NCBI GenBank assembly: GCA_948474755.1
Contig: CAOLHI010001015.1
Span: 124,001 to 188,000, forward strand
Length of the DNA: 64,000 nt
DNA from: Ctenosaura bakeri
Taxonomy: Eukaryota > Chordata > Lepidosauria > Squamata > Iguanidae
Reading direction: 5' to 3'
The stretch's first letter is position 1. Every line of letters starts with the position of its first letter. A program made the translations under genes and the position numbers. The notes under the pieces were generated by a model. It saw only the letters and a program-made list of their open reading frames with translations, had not been told where the DNA came from and did no database searches. Positions 38,201 through 53,200 of this stretch are shown here, piece by piece.

Positions 38201-41200
38201 TAGAAATGAAAAGCAGGTCATCTAGTCAAGTACTAGAAGGGAGGACAAGTACGTTTTTGTGGTCTAGTAACTGTGATAGGCCCACAGAACTATACACACA
38301 TGCAATTCCAGAACAATCTGGAAAAGAAAAATAAACAAGCTAAATGTTTCCATACTCTGTGATTACAATCAGATAAGACCCTGCCAGGAATTAGCTTAGC
38401 AATACATTCATTTCCTGTGGTTAGTGGCTTCTGCCCTCTGCATCTTTCTGTTATGGGGTGTTACCTTCCCCTTTTCTATAGCCCATTCCATCCTTGAAGC
38501 TTTGACCACTCAGTCTATGTATGTGCAGAGGTTCTGTTTATATGCTTATCCTGCGTAGGCTAGATAGCCCAAAGACAAAGTATCTATAAGATAGGACAGA
38601 ACAATAGCACATTCCTGAAAACACACAGATGACCAGGGCTTGCCATAGTTTGGAAGAAATTCAGTTTCAGTGTTGAAGACAATTCTTCTTCCATGATGAT
38701 AAAAAGCAGGCTATTTTTTAAAAGATTACCTTCTAGACTTTGCTTGGCCACATTATCGATGGACGGCTCTTCAATGACCATTTCAAATGATTCTGTGCTT
38801 CCATTTACATCTGAGCCCAGGGCCAACTCTGGCTCACCTTAGAGGAAAAAAGCTGATATTCAGGTCACACTCTCAAGCCATATCTGCTGTGATCCAGTAG
38901 CTCTGATGTTATCTTCAGTATGCCCCTAATCACCTCTGTTTCTTTATCAGCAGTTGCCTCTCTTGGCATATATAATGAGAGGTTTCTATGCACAAGACGC
39001 TTCTCTCCCACAGAAAAGTATGAGAAGACCCTAAAGGTCTTCTTTGGAATTTCACCTTCCCTTTGAATACATCCCAGTGGATGCTCAATACAGGTTCCTT
39101 TCCTTCTGCTGCTTTTTCCAACTCAAATGCTACAAGTCACAAAAGTCTGACCACACAGATTGCTTGTTGATTTACCTTTTCCATCAGAAGCATCACTTGG
39201 TTTTCTGTTCAAATGGTGACTGAAAGGATTCAACATGGTTACATAGCCACAGAAGTGTTGCAAATCCATCTTCTCCCTCAGTATCTTTAGTGCTTTATGA
39301 ACACCCATATTGAGACGAGAAAAATCTAGGAACAACCCAAAGAATGAAACATTAAATTACAACATTAACATAGTAAAATACTTAACAATAAAGCCAACAT
39401 TAAAAATTACCGCTTTGCATTAGGTCAGTCACAAGAGATGCTGGTCAAAAAAGATTTTGCAGTGGCAGAGGAAACTAATTTTTTTTTCTGATAAAGAAAT
39501 GAAAATACAGAAAAATACAGAATCATGTAAAGTATCATGTAAGAATCATGTAAGATTTCATGAACTATTGCTAATTGATAAACATGTTGAGTTTGAGACT
39601 TAAAAGATTTATTATGCTACGTAGACTTTTTAATTTATGTTTTCATTTTGTTTAGATTATATTATTTCTTTGAAAATAAAGTAGAATGAAATGTACAATA
39701 AATGTAAAATAATGTACAGTAAAAAAGAATGTTTGTTTATTTGAACTTTCACAACAAGGTACAAATCTGGCAGGAAAAAAAAAGACCCAGAAACTGAGGG
39801 AAATACCAAAGCAAGGCATTTGTTTTGCATGCAGAAAATCTCAGTTCTTCTTCAGTTAAAAAAAAAAAAAAAGGATCAGATAGCAGGTGATAAGAAAGTT
39901 ATTCAGCTTCTGGTAAGAAACTTGCTAACTGTCTAGTTACTTTTCACCGTCTTATTGCTACTGTGAGCAATAAGATGTTTTAAGGATTTAACATTGCACA
40001 AATTCTGTCTGAGCAAAAGAATTCCTGTTCAAATTGCATAGCTACCTCCTTGCTGTTCTGTTTCATCAAACGGAAATGGCATATGCACAGTCTCCCCCAT
40101 ACCATGCACACCATGTCCCTAAACACAAAAGTAAGAGTTAGAGCACAGAAGTCACAACATACAGTAGTCTCCAGCTTTTCATTTTGCCACAGAAATGTTC
40201 GATGACACAGATCCCTAGCCTGATTTTAAGCCAGTCTCAAAGCTATGGATTACATTAAACCTTTGAGTATTTCAAAATCAGTCAGGAAATCACTGCATGG
40301 AGGACCATGAACTGTGGAGAATTCTGAAGGTGCCATGATTCCCCTCCCACTGCCAGAAAATTAAATTCTCTCGAAATAACACCACAGACATCTCTGTGCT
40401 GCTTGAAAGATTTTTCTGTCCTTTCTGCGATAGAAACAAGTCAGTAAATAGTTGTGCTTTAATAATTAATACCAAATTCCAGCATCTTTCTTAGATATCT
40501 GATAAATGCAGAAGAGTGAGAGAACAGAGGGACTGTTTAAGATTGCCTATTCACTACTTAGCACTGTAATATGAATACTACACTTGACCAGGTTTGTGGA
40601 CCTGAGTTTCTGTACCATAGGATTTTTAACACAGTTGGTGTACTGACACACTAATTTAATATTACTTTGCTCGTGTTTGATTTCTTAAGCACTGTTTTAA
40701 AAACAACCCTCTAGTTGATGTGTGAAAATTGCACTCCTTAACAAGCATGCTTTCATTTGAAGGTAAGAAGCAAAGCAATTAGCTATTTATATGGTTTGGC
40801 CACATTTTCAGGATGCATGGGACACAGTGAATCTTACTACAAAATGAAAAATTGTCCAGGTTAATGAAAAACTACAGAGGTTTATTCTATTTGCTGCAGC
40901 CCTCTGTACCACTTGAAAACATGCTCTAGTTCTGAAGACATATGGAGGGAGCTACCAGGGGAGAAGGACCAAGTGCCCTACTATCAGAGGAACTATCCCC
41001 CATTTGACCTTGGTCAGAATTATGAGACCGTGCTGGGTATTCATTATCTCTGAACAAACCAAAATGTGTTAATGTAATCCAAAGGTGGACACACAGCAAC
41101 CCTCCAGATGTTGTAGGACCACAACTCTCACCTCTGCTCACCATGAACTTTGTTGGTTAGGTCTAACCTCTGGAAGGAGGCACCTTGTCCACTTCTGAAC

Positions 41201-44200
41201 TATTCCATTATTTTATTTCTGACAATGACCAACTCAGACACCTCTGGGAAACTTAATCAGCAGCACACAAAAGGAAAGACCGCTTACTCAATTTTCCCTC
41301 AGCATCTCAAATTTTCAGAGGTCCTCTGCCTCTGAATACGAAGGTTCTATCTGGGCATGATGGCTAAGAGCCACTGATGAACCTGTCTCCATGAATTTAT
41401 CTCATGTTTTTAGATAGCTACTTGTACCACAGTATCTTGGGGCGGCAAACTTCCTAAGTTAACTGACAACCCTGAATAAGAAGGTGCATTCGCAATGCAA
41501 TACCGTGTGCATGTTTACCCAGAAGAATTTCCATGAATTCAGTGGGAATTCCAAATAAATAAATGGGAACAGGATTCCAGCCTTAGTGACACATACAGTA
41601 ACCACAACCGGTAATCAGTGTATTATGTATGCTAGCTTTGTTGCCCACACATCTTTCCCTCTTGCCCTCTGTTCCACAGAAATATCAGAACCTTCCTAGT
41701 GTTCCATACCTGGATCAGAACAGCAGAATGGGTTAATGCATCATTCAACATGGTAAGTACATTTGAAGTTGGGACTACTCCTGGATCGTGACCCCAAGAT
41801 GTTATTAATAAACGGTCATATCCCTAGGCAGCAGAAGCAAAGACATAGTCAGTGAACACTCAGATGCCTCTTAACTTTAATCAAGCAACATTCTGCATTC
41901 CCCTGTAAATTGTGCAGATTTTACCAAGCTTTTTCAAAAAAAAGTGTTGTAGGCTAAATTAACCATCACCTTTCTGGACATTTGAAAATATCAAATTCGA
42001 ATTTGATTTGATTTTTTCATCAGTGTGGGTATACTAATACAAGTTTCACTGTGGGGTCAGATTAAAAAATTATGAGGGAAGAAATTTGGGGCACTGGTCA
42101 TTATAAAGAGACTCTGTGGGGGGAAAAATCATAGGTAATCACAACAGTAATCCCCAATAATGCATTTTGATTAGAAAGTATGTTGTAAAGCTTCCAAAAC
42201 AGCAAAACATTTTGAAAATATTTTCTACATGTAAAATAACTGTGTAAACTAAATAACAGTAACTATTGTACAAGTTGTCCTGTTATGATTTTAACTGATG
42301 TTAAATGTTAAAAACTGTACACTTGAAATTTCTTCAAGTATCTTACTTTTACAAGCTAAGATTACTAAATCTGCTTTTCGCTGATTAAGTGTTGAATGTC
42401 TGTACGGTGTCAGCACATATGTCAAAGCTGAGAATGAATCTTCACAGAGAGCTCCAGATGAACTAAAGGTGAGTCTTGCAGCATACAAAGTGTACATTCA
42501 TGAAAAGATTTCCCTGTACATGTACACTGTTTAGATGTGTGAGGTGTTAGTGCTCAGGTTTTGCAGGATCTAGCATATCCTTTTCTTTGGATGTTTAAGC
42601 TGTATTTCTAAATATTCAACTGAAGCTTTAAGTTACTGCAATGACAGAAATTTAGAGACTGATGGAAAATTTCATGGAGGGGCTGTCCTCATTTGTGTCC
42701 CCTGGGCACTATACCCCTGATTATTAACATAAGTATAGCCTTATTATCTAATATCATGATTCAGAACATTCTGAAGAAAGAGTAATAAAAATTTTACCAC
42801 ACATAAATGAAAGTCTGAGATATACCATCTAGGTAAATTTTAAACTCTTGCTCTAAAGTCATCTGAACTAGCTGCACTCCAGCTTCTTCTGCTGCTCAAT
42901 AAAGTTTGTTAAATTATACTACCTATTATCTCCAAATGTCCAACTAAATGCAGAGGAAAATGGTTAGGGGCCTCTATCCCATATTTTAAGTTCTCTACAT
43001 TTCCAGCCTAACAGCTTTGTTTTGGTAACTTCCTATTACCTGTGCAAAGGCTGAAGGAGCAACTACTTCAGAATCACAATTATTACAGAAGATTCTTATT
43101 CTCTCCAAATATGTGATACCTGCCTGAAAGATATCTGGAAGTTTTCGAAGTCTTGTGCCTTTAGATAGCAACAGGGATGGAGGGCCTTGACCAGTAATAT
43201 GATAAATGTACAGCTTGAACCATACTGAGCTGACTTCTGGAATAGCTGGTCCAATATGCTATGAAAAAGAGTAAAAAGGCATCCAATGTAATAAACTGAA
43301 GCAAGAATGAACACATTAGCACTCCTCTAATCCTATTTGCCAGGAAAAAACCAATTCTATCCACACCTGTAGTTGCCCTCTCAGCAAGTAACCAGAAGAA
43401 AGACATGGAAGATGTTCATCACTGATGGTAACACAGGAAACGTGTAATCTTTGAGAACTTTAGAATTAATTCTCATATTTCCCATAGAGTTACCTGAGAA
43501 GTGTGGCAACTTAAATTCCTGGGGAGTCATTATAACATTTGAATCCATGTGGTGGAAATGTATTTACTGGGCCAATCAAAAATGTACACAAATCTTGAAA
43601 TCAAAGCTACCCTGTGAGTCATGTGGCAATCTGAAAGTGATAAATGATGGAAGGAAAGAGTGGCATGCAAAAGGATCCTCCCATTTTATTCATGATCTCT
43701 CTTACTTGGGGTGTGCAACTGCTGATGGGTCGGATTTCATTGGTGAGAGGCGCCATCGAGACCAGCAGTGTGTAGTTTTTGTTCAAAACTCTACTGCATG
43801 TAGCAGGGTCCAAGCCAAGCAAGCTTTCACAGCGCAGTAAATCCAGAGGGAAACCTACATTAACAATGTCAAAGACACTTGGAATACAGATAGAAAACGG
43901 ACATATACAACTGAAAGGGGTACAGGAAACGGGGAGGGAAAAATATAAATTTAGATGGTCTCTCTTCCCTGATATTTAAAGAAAGCTTCAACTTGCTGAT
44001 TTACAGATAAATGTCGTATCTTGGCAGAGAAACCACTAATTCATGAACCCTGACAGCTTGAGCAAGCCAGCACAAACCCTGGTGGTGGGAGAGAGGCTAG
44101 TTCTCTTCACTCCCCAGAGATATAATTTCTAATTTCCCCTACATTTACTTTAATATGATATATGAAGTAAGGCACTTTTTTCCTTTATATGTGGGAATAT

Positions 44201-47200
44201 CAGGAAAACTGAAAGACTTCACTGATAACAGCTGAGCTTTCAGCTGTAAGGAGTACTCCAGAGATAGATCTCCTTCTTCCGCTGTGGAAAAGGAGCTTTG
44301 AAATACCTTGGGGCCCCTGGAATACCCTTCCCACAAACCACGTGATTTCACACTTAAAAGGTGGCGTGAATAGGAACACTAGTTTTACCATATCATCAGA
44401 CACAAGAAGTATCAAGTGTCAAAAAGAAACAGACACTGGGAACCAGAGCTACTCTAGGGTGTGCCTATGAGATTCTAAAAAAACCCTTTCTCTCTTTGAA
44501 CAGCAGCAGATTCCCATGACATATCACTAGCTACTTTTAAAAGTTCCCTTGTGGTATGCTTTCAAACCTCTATGTGAAGCCACTGGAGAAGATCACCTAG
44601 GATTCTGGGGCTGGGTCTCATTAATATTCTGATGATAACCACCCTTTTTCTCAATTGATGTCAAAGAGGCTGTGGAAGTCCTGAATGACTATATGGATGC
44701 CATGAGGGACTGCATGCAGGAGAACGAACTGACAAGTTAACCCAGACAAGACAGATGTTCTGTTGGTCAGAAGGAAAGTAAACCTAGATTGGGATTTAAA
44801 TCTGCTCTGGATGGCATTGTAGTCCCCCTGAAAGATCAGATTCAGTTAGGGGTGCTCTTGGAACCAGTATTGCTCCTTCCCAGGGAAGGCAGATTTGGCC
44901 ATTGAGGGTTATGCCATTGTCCCTTCCAGATTAGACAACTGCAAAGTGCTCTGTGTGAGGCTGTATTTGAAAATTATTCCAAAACGACACCCACTTCAAT
45001 CAGACTGTTTTGCGATTTCTAAAGTGCATACCAGATACCACAGGTCTTGTACTAACTCTAATAGCTTCCAATTTGTTTCTGACCTTAATTCAAGGTACTA
45101 AGCTAAATAGCTTGGGGCCAGGATATCTGAGGCCATTTCTGCACTACACTGTTATAGTGCTATTATTCCCCTTTCAACATCCTGTGGAATTCTGGGGTTT
45201 GTAGTTTACTGAGGCCAAAGAACTCTCTGGCTAAGAATTCTAAATGCTCCTCCCTTAATTGCAAACCCCGGGATCCCACAGGATGTTAAAAGTGGAATAA
45301 CAGCACTGTAATAGTGTAGTGTGGAAATGACCTGAAAGACAGCTGCCTCCTGTAAGAACCTGCCCAAAATTTGACATCTTCAGTGGAGGCCTTGCTGCAC
45401 GTTCCACTGCTCAGAGAATCTAGGTGGATGAGTGCAGGAGAATTCTTCTCTCTTGGAAACTGCATCCCAAGAGAAGTCAGGCTGGATCCTTCCCTGCTCA
45501 GCTTCCAGCAGTGGTCAAGACTGCACTGCGTTGTTTGGCCTTTGGTCCTCAAAACTAGGGTTTACCTTCAGAATTTTTTACACGGATTTTGAAAAATTGC
45601 TTTAATAAACACTTTTGTCTGTTATCCATTGTCCTGGGAGCCCTGGTGGCTGAGAGGTGATAAACAAATACTTCTAATAAGAATAATAATAAATAGGTCC
45701 AGACACTGAGTAGATTTAGCTTTGAATTTCTTGAATAGCGTTTTTTTTCACTATACTGATCTTTGGACCCTGGTGACATATAATTTTCAGTGAAGAGTTG
45801 TATAACTGGAAGCTACATAAACAATTTTTTTATCTAGTTGTTTAAGCGACCCTTTCAGATTACCAAAAAGAAACCCCAGGTTATCAAATCTTCAGGGCTG
45901 GCATCTATTTCAAATTAATGTATTTGTACCATACTTTGGGCAACACTTTGCAATAAATTCAACTGCAAACACTAGCCCTTAAGGAGATCTAAACATCATT
46001 CCAGTTAATTTTGCTTAAGAAGGTGACTTCTTTTTGACTTTAATTATTTTTTGGCTTTGTACTGCATATACTTCTGAATCCACAATCTGCTGCAATGTTT
46101 GGACACCACATGAAGCCTAAAAGAGCTAACAATGGGATCTCCGTTTTCAAATGTTATACTTATTAAATACATGTTTGGAACATTTTTTCAAAGTTGGCAA
46201 AAGTATTTTATTAAAATAGGAAATACCAAACACATAAACATGGGTAAAGAGCTTTCATCTGAAATAGAGATGTTTTCACTGTACCATTATTGGGTTGCTC
46301 AGGCTGTGTAACTTGAGCCACTAAGTCCTTATTGTGTCTCAGGAACAGTATAGTGTTTCGCAGTGTCAGTGCATGATCAAAGTATCTTTGAGCTTCACCC
46401 TCTCCTGTGCTCTGAACCTAAATAAGAAAACATGAATGTGTACTTTTTATAATCTGTTTATGAGAATACTATTGACATAGCAAATTGAATTAAGATATAA
46501 CAAAATACCCCAGTTGATTAATTATGACACTGCAGCTGTTTTAAAGCTCTACAGAAATAATATCTGTCATAATAATAAACCATATCATGTTTCTAGTATT
46601 TGAATTAGTATAGTTTAATCATTAAAAAAAATTAGAATTTGTAAACAGTATTTAAAATAACTGAAAGCTACTAGATCACCTTTTCCCAACCTGATGCCAT
46701 CCACACATGCTGGACTATGATTCCTATCATTCCCAACCAGTACAGTTCAAACCCATGCTGTCTGGCGTTGACGGGAGCTGCAGCTGAACATTATTTTATT
46801 CATATCCCACCTTTCTCCTCAATTAGGATTCAAAATACCCTATTTCATGCTGAGAAGGTTGACATAACTTCCTTTTTAAAGGTTAGCTCTCTGTACATAG
46901 CTTGGATAGCTATACAGCATTTAAGCCACTACTCTCTATAGGACTTGGAAGGAGGAAAGCACAATTATGATCTGACAATCTGACTATTTAAAGGTAACAA
47001 TGGAAGCATTTTGTTTATATATGCTTTACTTCTGTTGTTTGAATGATACAATGGAATAAAGAAATTCTTTAAGAGTCTGATGATTACAGAAAAAAGTGAC
47101 ATCCTGCATCATGATTCCTAAGAGGGAAAAAAAGGAGGAGGGCAACATTTTCCTTAACACAGGGAGTGGGCAAGTATAGGAGGCTACGGGGTCAATTAGC

Positions 47201-50200
47201 CTTCTAGGAGGCCATGGCCCTGAAAAAAAAAATCTGATTTTGCCCCAAGATAACCTTTAGGGACATGAATTCTTGGAGATCCTTGGGCCATCCTAAGCCC
47301 AGGAGAGAGCCCTTTTTGGTAACAGGAAAGGAGCAGACATCACTTCCTGTTTTAAAAAGGCTTCTCATGGAGCTAAAATAGTCTGCGGGGGGGGGCAAAA
47401 AACAACGTGGCAAAATGCCTCCTATATCCTCTGGAGGGCATTTGAGGGCAAACATTTTTTTAAAATATATTTTTGACCCCTGGAGATCACAAAAATGGCC
47501 CTGGGGACTGCCCATTGCACAATCCTGCCTTAATGCGAGACAGTCAGCCTACAGTCTGCAGATGGTATCTACATGACGAAATAGTTTTACAAGGTCTTTG
47601 GAGCTTCAATCAAGTTTCCATTCTCACTATCAGCGTAAGAAAAGTATTTCCAGCTTGTGAGAAGATATACTGAAGGTTACTACTCTTTGGATTTTATAAA
47701 TAGTAACTATGAAGCCTTTAATGCAAGACAGTATCTTAACAATCCTCTCATTCATGTGAGGTACCTGTAGTACAGGAAAAATAAAACTGTTGAGGATGTA
47801 GACACTGGCCATACTGAACAATCTACATTTACCTTTTCAAGTTCCACAAGAAAACTGTCCAGTGACTCATCTGACAGTTTTCCAACCTCAAACATGGTGA
47901 CTGCATGACTTTTTAAATTCTGCAAGAAAAACAAAATTTATGTACTTTAGTTCTTTATCCCTGTTCATTTACCCAATATTCACTAGTAAAGAATTATGAA
48001 TACAGACAAGATCACCTCCTGTTTTGTAAGTCATTTTATTTAAAATAGCAAGGCTGCCAGTCTCCTGTTTGCAAAGAACACATTTGAAACTTTATCTTAA
48101 AAAATCTGATTTCTACCCAAAGCCAGGAATATTTTGATACTTTTATAACAGTAAGCTGAACAACTTGACTTACTGGTGAGAGATTCCCCATCATTAAAAA
48201 TGCAGTAAGAGTTGAATCAAACAGGAAAGCTATGCGCTTTGTGTGTCCACTAGATAAATTCAAGCTGCTCACACTTGCAGTATCACCTAAGAAAGCAGAA
48301 GAGAAAAGGAAGAAAAGAATTGCCAACTTCAAAACATCTAATACCTACCAAAGATTGAATCATTACACAAACTGTGACTTGTCTGATGTCACTGGCTGAC
48401 CTGCTCTGCTGTCACAGAGGGATTACATGACTCTAGGAAGCAAGTCCTGAAGCTGCTAGCTACTCTAGCATAGGAAGACAAACCCTTCTCCACTATGACA
48501 TGAGAGAAGCTCAGAAAGACCTGATGTATTTCAGCACTTGTGGTATTGCAGTTGGTACAATTACTATCATGTCCTAGAAGGGCTTAGAGATCTACAGCCA
48601 GACAACTTATGGGGAACTGGAAAATTTCAACATCCCTGCAGGGACAAGCCACTGGGGAGGGAAAACCTTGCAAAGCTTTTTTTTCAAATAATAATTGTAA
48701 TGGGCAGACCAGGTTTAACCCCCCATAACTCACACCACAGAATCTTATGGCAGTAAAATGACCTACAGGAAGACAAAATGAATAGACTGTAATTTAGTAA
48801 ACTAGCAAATAGTGCTCTTCTGCTCACCTTGGTCATCCTGACTGTTTGTGTCTGTATCTGTAGCCGATGACCCAGCTTCCTGTACAGGACTCCTACTTTC
48901 TCCACTGTCCCAGGATAGCAGCATCTTCTGTGGATCCAAGGTAGTTCTAACAATGGAAAAAGGACCACAGGGACACAATAAAAGATACATGTGATCTGAC
49001 CAAAAAATCAAACCAAAACAAAACAAAAACTTATTTAGTTCAGCATTCTCCTTCCCACTTTGGCTCAGCCAGACATCTCTTAGAAAACAAGCCTACAACT
49101 AGGGCAAGAAGGCAATGACAACACTGCTCCACTGCTGTTCTCTAGCAACTGGTCCAAATAACATATGCAGTAACAACAGGCAGAAGTGCTCTGTATCTCA
49201 AAATAAAGTATAATGGTAGAAGTCCCTATAACCTTAGCAAAAATAATCTAGCTTGGGTCACAGATCATAGGCTTTCTAGTCTCCCTTCTTCTCCTCTGCA
49301 TTTGCCTGTTACTTTGGAACTTTAATTGACTGAATTAGTACTTTATTTGACTAGAGCTTTTGCTGTTTGATCAGGTAGTCAACTTTTAATAAATGTGATT
49401 AAAAACTAAAAGCACACATTTATTTTGTGAGACTGATTTTTATTTCTGTGTGTTATTATAAGATGAAATGTACACAAAAATATTCAAGATAGATTTTTCT
49501 TTGCAAGAGTGAGTGCTAACTTTTTAGCCTAGATCTAAGCAGGTTTAATGAGCAAGAAGGGCCTCTGAATTTGATGGTATTTATCTACAGCTTAGTGTGC
49601 ACAGGATCGTACACTTAATTGATAAAATTCATAATGCTGTTCACCTTTGTTTTTAAGTAAAGAATATACCCATGTACTTACTTCAGCCTATTTATAGATG
49701 GAACATTCCGCCATGATGTATGTAGATTATCCAGATTTATTACTTGGCCCTTTTTATGAGCAAAACCTAACCGACAGTACATGGAAACAGCATTCTGAAG
49801 AGAAGACAAGATTCACAAATCAGCCCTTTGCTTTAATAATTTTGAGCAAGCGAGCAATGAAGGGTCACCCCTGCCAAACAGCGTTTAAGTGATGAGACTA
49901 GTACAGGCCTACCTTCACCAATGACAGGTCTATCTCAAGGACATTTGCAAGCTGAAAGTATATAAATACAAAAAACGATTAGTCATAACTTTAGAGATTA
50001 ATCAAATCAATTAGTGCCACACTTTCACTCAAAATATACAGGCTTCCCCTACTTATCTGAATCATAGAATCATAGAAATGTAGAGTTAGAAGAGACCACA
50101 GGGGCCATCCAGTCCAACCCCCTGCCATGCAGGAACACCCTCAAAGCACTCCCGACAGATGGCCATCCAGCCTCTGCTTAAAAACCTCCAAAGAAGGAGA

Positions 50201-53200
50201 TGCCACTACACTCCGAGGCAGCATATTCCACTGCCGGACAGCCCTGTCTGTCAGGAAGTTCTTCCTGAGGTTCGGGTGGAATCTCCTCTCCTGCAGCTTG
50301 AATCCATTGCTCCTTGTCCTGGTCTCTGGAGCAGCAGAAAACAAGTCCTCTCCTTCCTCTACATGGCATCCCTTCAAATATTTAAACACGGTTATCATGT
50401 CCCCTCTTAACCTTCTCTTCTGCAGACTAAACATACCCAGCTCTCTAAGTCTATCCTCATAGGGCATGGCTTCCAGGCCTCTCACCGTTTTGTTCGCCCT
50501 CCTTTGGACTTGCTCCAGCTTGACCATGTCCTTCTTGAATTGGGGTGCCCAGAACTGGACACAGTATTCAAGATGAGGTCTAATTAAAGCAGAGTAGAGT
50601 GGTACCAGTACCTCCCTCGATCTAGACACCATACTCCTATTGATGCAGCTGAGAATTGCATTGGCTTTCTTGGCTGCCGCATCATACTGCTGACTCATGT
50701 TCAGCTTGTGGTCTATTAAGAATCCTAGATCCCTTTCACACGTACTGCTATCCAGCCACGTGCTCCCCATCCTATATTTCTGTATTCCATTTTTTCTACC
50801 TAAGTGTAGGACCTTACACTTCTCTCTGTTGACAGGTTAGGGACCAGAGTACTATCAGAATATGGAAATGGTTTAAAAGTGGAACCTATGTACTGTACTG
50901 TAGAGAGCAAGAAAGACTTACAGACACTTGTTACTGACCACACACACGCTACTTGCAAAGTCTCTCAGGTGGCTTAGCACCTCCCACCCCCAGCTCGCTT
51001 TGCAAGAACATACTTGTGATCGGGTCCAAGAGACCCTCCAAAGGCAAAAAAACCCTGATGAAATAGCATAAACCCTGTCAAAATAAGGGAATTCTCCTTA
51101 ATTTGGAAGTGCTGAAAGAGCAAGTCATCAGATAAAGGGGTGTCAAAAGGTGGGGCTTCCTGTACCAGCTTAACTAAACAGGTTTTTGGAATATTCAACA
51201 GTGTCTGGTGGTAGTTCAATGACAGCTAATCAAAGGATAACATATGCCTGGCCGATCTGCCCAGCATTCCTATCTTATGCCAAATTAATTTTTCAAACAA
51301 CCAAGAGCCAAATATTTAATTGAGGTTTAGAACAAATGTACCCCCATATTATAACTACAGAACATCACCTATGGAGACTTTATGTATTTTTTCAGAATTA
51401 TAGCAGTTCTGTTTAATAAGCTCCGAGATTTTCATTTTATAGGGTTGGAGACATCGTTCTATGGTATAGCACTTGCTGTACAATGTGAAGACTCAGCACC
51501 TTTCTGTACTACACTGTTATAGTGCTATTATTCCACTTTCAACATCCTATAGAATCCTGGGGTTTGCAGTTTAGGGAGGGGCTTTTAGAATTCTCAGCCA
51601 GGGAGTTCTTTGGCCTCAGTAAACTACAAACCCCAGAATTCCACAGGATGTTGAAATGGAATAATAGCACTACAACAATGTAGTGCAGAAAGGCCTTCAG
51701 TCCCGAGCATTTTTAATTAAAATGATCTCAGACTGCACCTGTTGGAAAGGTGGCTCTGCCCAAGATCTTAGCTGCTGTTAGAGTACATAGTGAATAAACA
51801 AATGTTCTGATTCAGCAGGACATTTTGGTATGTTCATATGACTAAACTGCAAGTTACACAGAGAAAAAAAGTTACTAGTAATGTCTAAGCAAAGAATTGT
51901 CATAATAGTATTCATTATCATTAATATTATTTCATATCAGTAACATTTAGAATTTATTACGGTATTTTCCTAACTACTCAACCCCCCTATACTTTCCTCA
52001 GTAGTCATTGCAGCACTTCTGCAAAGTAGTCCCCTATCACCAAATCAAAATTATAGGTAGGATGAGGATGAAAGCCTGAGCTGTAGCTCAGTGGCTGAAA
52101 ACATACTTTGCATAATGATGATCCCAGGTTAATCACTGCATCTCTAGAAAAGAATAGGAAAGACTCCCACCTGAATCCCTTCTGAACTACAGGCAGTCCA
52201 TGTATATTATAACGAGCTAGATGGATTCAATGGTTTAATCATAAAGCAATTTTTGATGTTACTTTGATAAATGCTTACCAAAATGAATGCCATAAAGTTC
52301 ATGTCCCTTGTGCTCTTAAAATTACATGCTCTAGTTTCTTTTCCATAGTTTTCTTTTCCATACTTCCATTAAGTAGCTTTGCACCTATATACTGCTTTTT
52401 ATATAAGGAGAAGGTATGTGAAGTACTATAACACTCCTTTCTTTCTTCTCCCTAACACAGAAAGCAGTTACAAGTGAATTCTGTATAAGAATGCTCAGAC
52501 ACAATCTTCTTAACAGCAGCAAAATCACACACTGAAAAGAATCCATTGCCTATGTAGATCATAGAATCATAGAGTTGGAAGAGACCCCATCAGCCATCGA
52601 GTCCAACCCCCTTCTATGCAGGAACACCCATCAAAGCATTCCCAATAGATGGCCATCCAGCCTCTGCTTAAAAACCTCCAAAGAAGGAGACTCTATCACA
52701 CTCCAAAGCAGCATATTCCACTGCTGGACAGCTTTGACCATCAGGAATTTCTTCCTGGGGTTTAAGTGTAATCTGTTTTCCTGCAGCTTGAATCCATTGC
52801 TCCTTGTCCTAGTCTCTGGAGTAGCAGAAAACTAGCCCACTCCCTCCTCGACATGACATCCCTTCAAATATTTAAACATGGCTATCATGTCCCCTCTTAA
52901 CCTTCTCTTCTGCAGACTAAACATACCCAGCTCCCTAAGCCATTACTCATAGGGCATGGCTTCCAGACCCTTCACCATTTTGGTCGCCTTCCTCTGGACA
53001 TGTTCCAGCTTGTTGATATCCTTCTTGAATTGAGGTGCCCAGAACTGGACACAGTATTCCAAATGAAGCCTAACCAATGCAGAATACAGTGGTACCATTA
53101 CCTCCCTTGATCTAGACACCATATTCCTATTGATGCAACCAAGAATCGCGTTGGCTTTCTTGGCTGCGTCATCACATTGCTGACTCATGTTCAGCTTGTG

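Noticed and set aside
43118..43258. Using the canonical GT at 43119 as the FAM91A1 donor
   Set aside because: It gives a 139-nt exon whose join to the 41823 exon reads a stop; the GC donor 4 nt earlier closes the frame.
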